The notes below the pieces were generated by a model. It searched no databases. It was not told the DNA's origin and was given only the letters and a program-made list of their open reading frames with translations. Position numbers and translations under genes: made by a program. A stretch of 49,376 bases of DNA from Terriglobales bacterium (GTDB lineage Bacteria > Acidobacteriota > Terriglobia > Terriglobales > Acidobacteriaceae), in NCBI GenBank assembly GCA_025927695.1, contig JAICLA010000002.1:1-49376 (forward strand), given 5' to 3'. Positions 31,096-39,033 of this stretch are shown piece by piece (the first letter of the stretch is position 1; every line of letters starts with the position of its first letter).

Positions 31096-31487
31096 TGGAA
31101 CGTATCCCGATCCTTCGCATGGGTTCGCTGTTGCTCGTCACCATCCAGGTGGATATGCACGACCAATTGGCCATGACGTTGCAAGACGATCTGACTACGG
31201 CCATCGCGAAATACGATTCCCGCGGCGTGCTGATAGATATATCTTCGCTCGAGATCGTCGACTCATTCATCGGACGCATGTTGGCGAACATCGCCGCGAT
31301 GTCGCGCGTGCTGGATGCGCATACGGTGCTGGTCGGTATGCAGCCGGCTGTGGCCATCACATTAGTAGAACTTGGAATGTCTTTGCCGGGCGTACGCACC
31401 GCGTTGAATGTGGAATCGGGCATGGAACTGCTGCATTCGCTCGATGACCGGCAGGGGGCTGAAGACGGCGATGCCGCGGAAGTCTGA
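31095..31487 (+). CDS. RsbS-type stressosome scaffold STAS protein
   Basis: 'IPILRMGSLLLVTIQVDMHDQLAMTLQDDLTTAI...VLIDISSLEIVDSFIGRMLANIAAMSRVLDAHTVLVGMQPAVAITLVELGM'. Confidence 0.95.
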   Translation: MERIPILRMGSLLLVTIQVDMHDQLAMTLQDDLTTAIAKYDSRGVLIDISSLEIVDSFIGRMLANIAAMSRVLDAHTVLVGMQPAVAITLVELGMSLPGVRTALNVESGMELLHSLDDRQGAEDGDAAEV

Positions 31488-31872
31488 GACCCTCCCCATT
31501 TGGTCGGCGTCAGACATCGTGGCAGCGCGTCAGACGGTTCGGCAGTGGGCCATCGATATGAAGTTCACGCTGGTCGATCAAACCAAGATCGTGACCGCCG
31601 CCAGCGAACTCGCGCGTAATACCCTTCAGCATGGCGGCGGCGGCACCATGCAGATCGAGACCGATGAGAATGGTCCGTACGTAGGGTTGCGCCTAACCTT
31701 CGTGGACAAAGGCCCCGGCATTCCTGACATTCAGGCTGCGATGAAAGATGGCTACACCACAGGGGGTGGCATGGGGCTGGGGCTGAGCGGAAGCAAACGC
31801 CTGATGAGCCACTTCGAGATCGAGACAAAAGTGGGGGAAGGCACCCGTGTAGTAGTGACCCGATGGAAATAG
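31471..31872 (+). CDS. RsbT-type serine/threonine switch kinase
   Basis: 'LPIWSASDIVAARQTVRQWAIDMKFTLVDQTKIVTAASELARNTLQHGGGGTMQIE...FVDKGPGIPDIQAAMKDGYTTGGGMGLGLSGSKRLMSHFEIET'; start 31471 proposed. Confidence 0.94.
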   Translation: MPRKSETLPIWSASDIVAARQTVRQWAIDMKFTLVDQTKIVTAASELARNTLQHGGGGTMQIETDENGPYVGLRLTFVDKGPGIPDIQAAMKDGYTTGGGMGLGLSGSKRLMSHFEIETKVGEGTRVVVTRWK

Positions 31873-32882
31873 TATTTTCGCCCTATCCCACATTTCGTAG
31901 CGTGACGTTGAACGATCCCAGCCAGCCCGGTGAAGCGCGCCGCGCCGGCTCGGTGCTTGCTCGTGAGCTTTCATTCACGGATGAAAAGCGCGCCGAGGTT
32001 GAGATCATGGTGACCGAACTGGCCAACAATTGCATCAAGCATGGCGGCGGCGGCCAATTGATCTTGTCAGCTCGCAAAGATGAAGGCCGGCTGGATATTC
32101 TCGCGTTGGACAAAGGCCAGGGCATCGCAAATATGGGCGAAGCGCTGCGCGACGGATATTCCAGTGCGGGCACGCCCGGCAACGGGCTGGGCGCCGTGCA
32201 GCGAATCGCTGAGCATTTTGAAGTGTTCACCCGGCCTAAAGGCGGAACGGCGATACTGGCGCGCGTTCGCAGTGCGGCCTACAAACCCACGCCGCTGGAT
32301 ACCGGCGCAGTGTCGCTGCCCATCTCAGGAGAGCGCGTTTGCGGCGATGCTTACGCGTATGCTCATTCTTCAGCGCGTTCGATCTACATGATGGTTGATG
32401 GCCTTGGCCATGGGCCGATCGCAGCAGAAGCGGCATCGGTCGCCTTGGAAATATTTCAACGCTATTGCTCGGATCCCGCCGTAGAGATCATGGACCGAAT
32501 GCACAACGCCATGCGCTCCACTCGTGGCGCTGCCGTGGGTATCGCGGAGATCCAATATGACCGGGCTCGGGTCGTGTATTGCGGCGTAGGCAACATCGCG
32601 GCGACATGCGTTTCACCGGCTGAAGAGAGCGCCCGCAGCATGATCTCGCACAATGGCACCATCGGACACCAAGCTCCCAAGATTGCCGATTTTACTTATC
32701 CATGGGGTGTAGATTCACGGCTTATCATGCACTCTGACGGTTTAAGCGCCCGCTTTAGCCTGAAGACATATCCTGGGCTGTTACAAAAAGATCCTGCATT
32801 GGTCGCAGCAGTCTTGTATCGCGATCACGTCCGTCAGCGTGACGATGCCACGATCCTGGTGGCGGCACCGAGGGCCGCGTGA
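31863..32882 (+). CDS. Fused anti-sigma-type HATPase + SpoIIE/RsbX-like PP2C phosphatase
   Basis: N-terminal GHKL box 'VTELANNCIKHGGGGQLIL...ALDKGQGIANMGEALRDGYSS'; C-terminal PP2C-like 'VSLPISGERVCGDAYAYAHSSARSIYMMVDGLGHGPIAAEAAS...RQRDDATILVA'. Confidence 0.9.
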   Translation: MEIVFSPYPTFRSVTLNDPSQPGEARRAGSVLARELSFTDEKRAEVEIMVTELANNCIKHGGGGQLILSARKDEGRLDILALDKGQGIANMGEALRDGYSSAGTPGNGLGAVQRIAEHFEVFTRPKGGTAILARVRSAAYKPTPLDTGAVSLPISGERVCGDAYAYAHSSARSIYMMVDGLGHGPIAAEAASVALEIFQRYCSDPAVEIMDRMHNAMRSTRGAAVGIAEIQYDRARVVYCGVGNIAATCVSPAEESARSMISHNGTIGHQAPKIADFTYPWGVDSRLIMHSDGLSARFSLKTYPGLLQKDPALVAAVLYRDHVRQRDDATILVAAPRAA

Positions 32883-35026
32883 TGGCTGAGAAGCTGCTTA
32901 ACATTGAACTTCGTTTTGAACGCGACGTGGTACAGGCGCGTCAACGCGCGCGTGAGATCGCTGCCGTACTCGGCTTTGACCATCAGGAACAGATCCGCAT
33001 CGCTACTGCGACTTCAGAGATTGCGCGCAACGCCTTTCGTTACGCGACCGGTGGTTGCGTGGTCTTCTCCGCGTCTACTGATACTCCACAGCGTTTTGAA
33101 GTTCTAGTCACAGACAAAGGGAAAGGCATTCCCCGCCTCGAGCAAGTGCTTGAGGGCCACTACCGTTCCGATACCGGCATGGGAATGGGCATCATCGGCA
33201 CGCGCAAGCTGATGGATGAATTCAGGATTGAGAGTTCGAATAAAGGCACTGAAGTGTATTTCGCCAAGCACCTTCCCAGGAGCGCACCTTACCTGACCTC
33301 GCTTTCTATCCGCAAGATGCGGGAGGAGGCAGCGAAGCGTGGACCTGATAATCCGTACGAAGAGATCCAGCTACAGAACTTGGAACTGATGAAGACTCTT
33401 TCGGAACTGCGCGCCCGCCAGGACGAGCTTGACCGCCTGAATCTTGAACTTGAAGACACCAATCGCGGAGTAGTTGCACTCTATGCCGAACTCGAAGATC
33501 GTGCTGATTACCTGCGACGCACCGCCGAATTGAAATCGACTTTCTTGTCCAACATGTCGCACGAGTTCCGCACGCCGCTGAACTCTATCATTTCGCTTGC
33601 GCGCATGTTGGGAGAATCGGATACTAACCCGCTCGATGGGGACCAGCAGCGCGAGGTCCGCTATATCCAAAACTCTGCGCGGGACTTGCTTGAGTTGGTC
33701 AATGATCTGCTTGATATGGCGAAGATCGAGGCCGGCAAGCTGCAAGTGCGTCCTCGCACTTTCGAAGTGAGCGAACTTTTCGGCGCTCTGCGTGGCATGT
33801 TGAAGCCGCTGCTGTCTGAGCGGTCCATGACTCTTGTGTTCGAAGATCCGGTCGACTTGCCGTCCCTTTACACCGATGAAGGCAAGCTTTCTCAGATATT
33901 GCGCAATCTCATCTCCAATGCCATCAAGTTCACGCCAAAAGGCGAAGTACGGGTGAGCGCAACCATCGACGAAGGAGAACAGGTCGTTTTCACGGTGGCC
34001 GACACGGGGATTGGAATCTCAGAGGGCGATCTGGAGAAGATATTCCAGGAATTCAGCCAGATAGATAACGAGCTTCAGAGCAAATATCGCGGAACCGGGC
34101 TCGGCCTTCCTTTGTCGCAAAACCTGGCCAATCTATTGGGCGGCACCATCACGGTGGAAAGCAAACCGGGCATTGGTTCCACTTTCAGAGTCACCATCCA
34201 ACGCGAATACAAGACAGAGGATGAGCGGCACAAGTATCCCAAGAACGAAGAGTTGGATGCGAATCGTCTCACCATACTCGTGATGGAAGACAATCACGAG
34301 ACGCAATACCTTTACCGCTCCTATCTGGAAAAGTCTCCATATCAGATGATCGGAGTGCGGAATCCCGACGAGGCGCGCGAGTTTTTGCGTGACCACAAGC
34401 CCGCCGCCATCGTTTGTGACCTGATGATAGATGCGCGCATGGAGGTCGGTTTCATCAGTGAGCTACGGCGGGATCCGAATCTCAACGACGTTCCCATTCT
34501 CGCAGTGAGCATATTCCCTGAGGAGCAGAAAGCACTGGCAGCCGGGGCGACAGCTTTTCAGTTGAAGCCATTCCCGGCGGAAGTGCTTCGTGACTTGCTG
34601 GGAACACTTACGCACCATTCACAAGAAGGCTCTATACTTTTAATAGATGATCAGGAAGTCGCCCGCTATGTATTGCGTCAATTCCTGCCGATAGACACCT
34701 ATCGCATTCTGGAAGCGCGCTCTGGACGTGAAGGTCTCGCTATTGCGAAGAGCGAGCATCCCGATGTCATTTTTCTAGACTTGGCCATGTCAGACATGGA
34801 TGGTTACGCGGTGCTGACAGCTCTTAAAGAGGATGCGGCTACCAGGTCAATACGCGTGATTATTCACACCTCACAACCGAAAAGTGAAGTGCGCCGTAGC
34901 CAACTGAGTGAAGCTTTCGATATCCTGCCCAAGAGCGTACTTGGAGAGCCTGATGCCGAAGACCGCGTAGACGACCTCTTAAGGCGAGCGGGAATCAAAA
35001 AAGATGCAAAGGTCAGGCATGCCTGA
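32879..35026 (+). CDS. Hybrid histidine kinase with N-terminal RsbT/W-type HATPase, HisKA, HATPase_c, and two receiver domains
   Basis: N-terminal 'IATATSEIARNAFRYATGGCVVF...VTDKGKGIPRLEQVLEGHYRSDTGMGMGIIGTRKLMDEF'; H-box 'FLSNMSHEFRTPLNSI'; 'VADTGIGISEGDL...YRGTGLGLPLSQNL'; receivers with Asp in 'AIVCDLMIDA' and 'VIFLDLAMSDMDG'. Confidence 0.92.
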   Translation: MMAEKLLNIELRFERDVVQARQRAREIAAVLGFDHQEQIRIATATSEIARNAFRYATGGCVVFSASTDTPQRFEVLVTDKGKGIPRLEQVLEGHYRSDTGMGMGIIGTRKLMDEFRIESSNKGTEVYFAKHLPRSAPYLTSLSIRKMREEAAKRGPDNPYEEIQLQNLELMKTLSELRARQDELDRLNLELEDTNRGVVALYAELEDRADYLRRTAELKSTFLSNMSHEFRTPLNSIISLARMLGESDTNPLDGDQQREVRYIQNSARDLLELVNDLLDMAKIEAGKLQVRPRTFEVSELFGALRGMLKPLLSERSMTLVFEDPVDLPSLYTDEGKLSQILRNLISNAIKFTPKGEVRVSATIDEGEQVVFTVADTGIGISEGDLEKIFQEFSQIDNELQSKYRGTGLGLPLSQNLANLLGGTITVESKPGIGSTFRVTIQREYKTEDERHKYPKNEELDANRLTILVMEDNHETQYLYRSYLEKSPYQMIGVRNPDEAREFLRDHKPAAIVCDLMIDARMEVGFISELRRDPNLNDVPILAVSIFPEEQKALAAGATAFQLKPFPAEVLRDLLGTLTHHSQEGSILLIDDQEVARYVLRQFLPIDTYRILEARSGREGLAIAKSEHPDVIFLDLAMSDMDGYAVLTALKEDAATRSIRVIIHTSQPKSEVRRSQLSEAFDILPKSVLGEPDAEDRVDDLLRRAGIKKDAKVRHA

Positions 35027-36533
35027 GACGACTCCATATAAGATCCTGCACGCCGATGACCGGGAAGAGAACCGGTACATCATCTCCAAAATCCTGCGCA
35101 CTGCGGGCTACGAAGTGATCTCAGTCGGCACTGGACGCGATGCCATGGAGAAGGCCATGGAGCAGCCTGACCTCATCATCCTTGATGTTCGTCTGCCAGA
35201 CATGATCGGGTACGAAGTCTCCGCGCGGCTTAAGTCGAACCATCTGACAAGTTCCATCCCCATCATCCAGCTCTCCGCTAGCTTCGTGACGAATGAGAGT
35301 AAAGTGCAGGCGCTCGATAGCGGTGCTGATCAATACCTCACTCAACCGGTAGAACCGCCAGTCTTGGTGGCTTCCATAAAAGCGTTGCTGCGAATGCGCA
35401 AAGCGGAAGCCATATCTCGTTTATCCGCCCGGCAGTGGCAGACCACCTTCGATGCGCTGTCAGAAGGTATTGGGCTTTTGGACCTCGACCAAAGGGTCCT
35501 TCGCTGTAATCGCGCGATGAGCGAGTTGCTCGGCATGCCCTACGGCAAGATCGAAGGGCAAGATTGCAAATCAATATTGTCAAGCGTGTTCGGCGCTTCC
35601 GGCGAGAATCTGCGCGATTTCTTTTCGCGCCAGGTCTTTGAATCGCAGGCAGGAATCCGCTGGTTCAGGATCACCGTTGATCCCGTTTTCAATGATGGAC
35701 CCAAACCTGTGGGCAGCATCATCGTTATCGCTGACATCACTGCGCAGAAACAAGCGGAAGAAGCGCTGAAGGTAACCGAGAAACTCGCGGCAACCGGTCG
35801 CCTGGCGCACAGCATCGCACACGAGATCAACAATCCGCTGGAAGCGGTCACCAATCTCATTTACCTGCTCAAGGGCTCGCTCAAAGACGAAGAAAAAGCT
35901 ACCGGCTATCTCGATATTGCCGAGACTGAACTTCAACGCGTGAGTCGCATCACCAAGCAGACGCTGTCATTCCATCGTGACAGTTCGAAGCCCGTGCTTC
36001 TGGCTCCATCAGACGTCATAGGGAGCGCGCTGGCGTTATATCGCAGGCAACTCGGTGACTGTGGTATCTCCGTTGAAGAGCGCTTTGAGGCGCATGCGCT
36101 GATTGAAGCATTTCCTGGCCAGCTGCGGCAGGTATTTTCGAACTTCATTGCTAACGCGATCGATGCGACGCCGCGTGGCGGGAAACTCATCATCCACACT
36201 TATGACTCCCACGCATGGGACCACCATCGCACGCCGGGAGTCCGAGTGAATTTTTTTGATACGGGCAAGGGCATCGCCAAGAGCGACGTTGCGAATATCT
36301 TTAAAGCCTTTTTCACCACGAAAGAGCAAAAGGGATCCGGCCTCGGTCTTTGGTTAAGTGCCGGTATCCTCAACCAACACCGAGCACGTGTGACCGTGCG
36401 CAGCCGAACGTTAGAGCCCAGCGGCACTTGCTTCTCACTCTTCTTTCCTTCCGCCGGTGCGGCACACATTGGAGAAGAGGATGAAAAGGCTGCCGCTTCA
36501 GCAGCCGCTGACCTACGTCAAGAATCCGCCTGA
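35019..36533 (+). CDS. Receiver-PAS-histidine kinase
   Basis: REC 'KILHADDREENRYIISKIL...LIILDVRLPDMIGYEVSARLK', PAS 'FDALSEGIGLLDLDQRVLRCNRAMSELLGM', H-box 'LAHSIAHEINNPLEAV', 'KGSGLGLWLSAGIL'. Confidence 0.92.
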   Translation: MPETTPYKILHADDREENRYIISKILRTAGYEVISVGTGRDAMEKAMEQPDLIILDVRLPDMIGYEVSARLKSNHLTSSIPIIQLSASFVTNESKVQALDSGADQYLTQPVEPPVLVASIKALLRMRKAEAISRLSARQWQTTFDALSEGIGLLDLDQRVLRCNRAMSELLGMPYGKIEGQDCKSILSSVFGASGENLRDFFSRQVFESQAGIRWFRITVDPVFNDGPKPVGSIIVIADITAQKQAEEALKVTEKLAATGRLAHSIAHEINNPLEAVTNLIYLLKGSLKDEEKATGYLDIAETELQRVSRITKQTLSFHRDSSKPVLLAPSDVIGSALALYRRQLGDCGISVEERFEAHALIEAFPGQLRQVFSNFIANAIDATPRGGKLIIHTYDSHAWDHHRTPGVRVNFFDTGKGIAKSDVANIFKAFFTTKEQKGSGLGLWLSAGILNQHRARVTVRSRTLEPSGTCFSLFFPSAGAAHIGEEDEKAAASAAADLRQESA

Positions 36534-36604
36534 CAGATCGCCGAGCGTGAGTTAGGTTTTTTTGAGTCACTGAGCGTAAGTCAAGCTCTTTCTTCCGTAT
36601 TTGT

Positions 36605-36610
36605 TATAAT
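36605..36610 (+). promoter_or_regulatory. Possible -10 element (TATAAT) for tRNA-Phe
   Basis: TATAAT about 62 bp upstream of the tRNA; no strong -35 recognised. Confidence 0.4.
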
Positions 36611-36672
36611 TTTTATGCTTTCCTTCCGCAGGGCAGCCGCGCACGTTCTGGCGACGCTGTTCCACCCGAAGT

Positions 36673-36748
36673 GGCCAGATAGCTCAGCTGGTAGAGCGCA
36701 GCCCTGAAAAGGCTGGCGTCGGCGGTTCGATTCCGTCTCTGGCCACCA
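36673..36748 (+). tRNA. tRNA-Phe(GAA)
   Basis: GGCCAGATAGCTCAGCTGGTAGAGCGCAGCCCTGAAAAGGCTGGCGTCGGCGGTTCGATTCCGTCTCTGGCCACCA; anticodon loop CTGAAAA. Confidence 0.97.
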
Positions 36749-36878
36749 TAAAAATTACACAATCCTTTTCGGGCAGCAAATTCCATTCGCCTTCAACTTT
36801 AAATGCCTTTCCTTCAGGCGTTTCTGTCGGTAAGAGTACCAGGCGCTTAATGTGGGCGACGGCGCTTTCGGCGGGCTT
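36684..36878 (-). pseudogene. Probable site-specific recombinase C-terminal relic running into antisense tRNA-Phe
   Basis: Open minus-strand frame: KPAESAVAHIKRLVLLPTETPEGKAFKVEGEWNLLPEKDCVIFMVARDGIEPPTPAFSGLRSTS*; its last codons are the complement of tRNA-Phe. No start codon or N-terminal domain. Confidence 0.45.
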
Positions 36879-36885
36879 CTAGATT

Positions 36886-36920
36886 CCCCAGTCGCACCCT
36901 CCCGGCACGACTGGGGTTTT
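36886..36920. terminator. Intrinsic terminator-like hairpin
   Basis: CCCCAGTCG (36886-36894) / CGACTGGGG (36908-36916) followed by TTTT. Confidence 0.7.
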
Positions 36921-36947
36921 GATTGCTAACTAGGGATGTCAGCAATC
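36921..36947. repeat. Second short inverted repeat GATTGCT-N13-AGCAATC
   Basis: Arms 36921-36927 and 36941-36947. Confidence 0.5.
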
Positions 36948-36962
36948 AAAGTCAAATGAGCA

Positions 36963-37472
36963 TTATGAGCGCGCAAGAAACGGGCGGAGCCTCGGGACCA
37001 AGATTAGTACCGACCCAAACATCGCCAAGCTCCATGGTTCTGGTGTGGCCGTCAGTTGTCCGTCGATTGTCCTGAAACCGGGTGCGCATGGACCGGTATA
37101 GCAACGTTCGTAGCTCGACAAATCAATGGACAGAGTCGTTGGCAAGTCGAATTGTCCTAACACCTCCAAAAAGAGCTGTCGCGTTTCGGTTAACGCTCCG
37201 AGAGAGAATGCGCCCAAGGCACTATGTGATCCGCTAAGTGCCACACTCGCAGTCAATGGATCGTATTCGAATGAATCGAGGCCGCCACCTGACACGCGTA
37301 CGTCAAAATCGAGGACCGTTCGTCGCGTTGCGTCAAAGCAAATATAGCCTTGGGCGGTGCCTCCATCAGAGAACCGGACGTTTACAAGATTCCAGGTGAT
37401 GGGCTCAGCGTGAGCCGGGGACACAAATCCGCTACAAATCACTATGACTATCGAAATGAGCCACTTTTTCAT
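36963..37472 (-). CDS. Exported PEP-CTERM-type protein
   Basis: Signal peptide MKKWLISIVIVICSGFVSPAHA; C-terminal 'TPEPWSLAMFGSVLILVPRLRPFLARS' (PEP motif, hydrophobic stretch, basic end). Confidence 0.75.
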   Translation of the reverse strand: MKKWLISIVIVICSGFVSPAHAEPITWNLVNVRFSDGGTAQGYICFDATRRTVLDFDVRVSGGGLDSFEYDPLTASVALSGSHSALGAFSLGALTETRQLFLEVLGQFDLPTTLSIDLSSYERCYTGPCAPGFRTIDGQLTATPEPWSLAMFGSVLILVPRLRPFLARS

Positions 37473-37501
37473 GGTTAAGCCTCCATAAGCCAAGAGTTAG
37501 A

Positions 37502-37846
37502 TCAGTTACTGGCCATAAGCACTGCAGGAGAAGTCTTTGGTTCAGGCCGAGATCGATGTTGTATGAATGCTATGGCGGACTTGCGACCAGATTCTCTTTC
37601 CGTTGAGTGGGTAGTTGTAACCTTTTGCAAGATTGTCAAAGCCTGAGTCCGATTTAGGGCATGCGCTTGCACCGCCAGGAGACGTATTTCGTCAGACTTT
37701 TTAACGTCGGAGATAGCCGTGGGTATGCCTGACGAAGACTGCCGCCACTTACGCTCCGAGCGCGCCGGGATGGGGATCACAACTGCGCAAAGGAGAATTC
37801 CAATAATCGTGTTTCGTGACGATATGTCTTGAGCGAGGGTTCTCAT
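37502..37846 (-). CDS. Hypothetical protein with N-terminal hydrophobic segment
   Basis: 114-aa ORF between same-strand genes: MRTLAQDISSRNTIIGILLCAVVIPIPARSERK... Confidence 0.45.
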   Translation of the reverse strand: MRTLAQDISSRNTIIGILLCAVVIPIPARSERKWRQSSSGIPTAISDVKKSDEIRLLAVQAHALNRTQALTILQKVTTTHSTERESGRKSAIAFIQHRSRPEPKTSPAVLMASN

Positions 37847-37855
37847 GACTACTCT

Positions 37856-38590
37856 CTAGTGCGCGATTTGCTGCAGGTCTGGTTTCGTATAAACGCCTGT
37901 TAGTTTTTGGTTGACGGTATCGGCAACGAAAAGTCGGATTCGTTGGCGATCGGTGCTACGGATCTGGGTGAAACTGACCCCGACTCTTCCGACATCATCG
38001 ATGCGCGTTACGACCCCGCTGGTCTGAATCTCGGTGTTTTGAGAAGGCAGTCCAAATCGGAGCCGCACTTGCTGCCCGGTGGCGAGGTTTCCAACGTTGG
38101 TAATCAAGATTCCTCGCTCACTAATGTTTGCCGCTTTGCCTTTAACGGCTGCGGAAGAACCGCTGTGACAAGTGATCTCCACATCCAGCGCTGCTCGACT
38201 AAAGCCGCGCCGATTTCCAAGCATGGAGCCTTGGCTGGCATTCAAAAGGGTTTGTATGCGCTTCCGATCAACAGGTTTCCTTAGAAAGAAATTGCCACCC
38301 GCGGCGAAAGCGCGAGCCATCGACTCTCTATCGTCGCTACCGCTGATGATCACTATCGGGCAGTGACGGTTCCACCTCGAATGGCGAATTGCGTGGGTAA
38401 GATCAAACCCGCTCATTCTTGGCATAAGAAGATCAAGGAAGATTGCGTCGAACAGGCCTGTGGTGATTCTTCGGTATGCTTCCTCGCTGTCGCCACAAGT
38501 CCATACATCAATCCCAAGAGACGAGAGAGACTCCTTCATCAATTCACGGGCCGGCGGGTCGTCATCTACTACGAGGATCTTTAAGGGCAT
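37856..38590 (-). CDS. Response regulator with REC + PilZ domains
   Basis: REC 'ILVVDDDPPARELMKESL...AIFLDLLMPRMSGFDLTHAIR...FFLRKPV'; PilZ motifs RGFSR and NISERG. Confidence 0.9.
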   Translation of the reverse strand: MPLKILVVDDDPPARELMKESLSSLGIDVWTCGDSEEAYRRITTGLFDAIFLDLLMPRMSGFDLTHAIRHSRWNRHCPIVIISGSDDRESMARAFAAGGNFFLRKPVDRKRIQTLLNASQGSMLGNRRGFSRAALDVEITCHSGSSAAVKGKAANISERGILITNVGNLATGQQVRLRFGLPSQNTEIQTSGVVTRIDDVGRVGVSFTQIRSTDRQRIRLFVADTVNQKLTGVYTKPDLQQIAH

Positions 38591-38606
38591 GAAGGGTTCC
38601 TCTTGA

Positions 38607-39011
38607 TTATGCTGATCGACTTATTGCCTGTTTGTTATTTGCCAGGGCAAGACATCGCTCAATCTCGGTTAGCAGCAATGGAAAACTGATTGGCTTGGTT
38701 ACATAGCCATCGAAACCTTGCTCGATCGCAATCTCCCTGTCTCCTCTCATCGCGAAGGCCGTGAGAGCCACAGTCGGTAAGGTTCGGATCTCTGGGTCCT
38801 GACGGATCAGACGCACGAGTTGTAGTCCATCCAGCTTTGGCATTTGAATGTCAATCAGCGCCAGAGCTGGTTTGTTGTCCTTGGCTAGAGCCAACGCTTC
38901 TTCGCCGTCCGAGGCCTCGAGGATTCCGTAACCCCGAGCATGAAGTAGCTCGCGAATCAGCTCTCGATTTGTGCTGTTGTCTTCAGCGACGAGAATCATC
39001 GTATTGTTCAT
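38607..39011 (-). CDS. Single-domain response regulator (CheY-like)
   Basis: 'MILVAEDNSTNRELIRELL...ALALIDIQMPKLDGLQLVRLIR...GYVTKPISF'. Confidence 0.94.
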   Translation of the reverse strand: MNNTMILVAEDNSTNRELIRELLHARGYGILEASDGEEALALAKDNKPALALIDIQMPKLDGLQLVRLIRQDPEIRTLPTVALTAFAMRGDREIAIEQGFDGYVTKPISFPLLLTEIERCLALANNKQAISRSA

Positions 39012-39033
39012 AAAATGCCCCTTTGTTCGGCGA

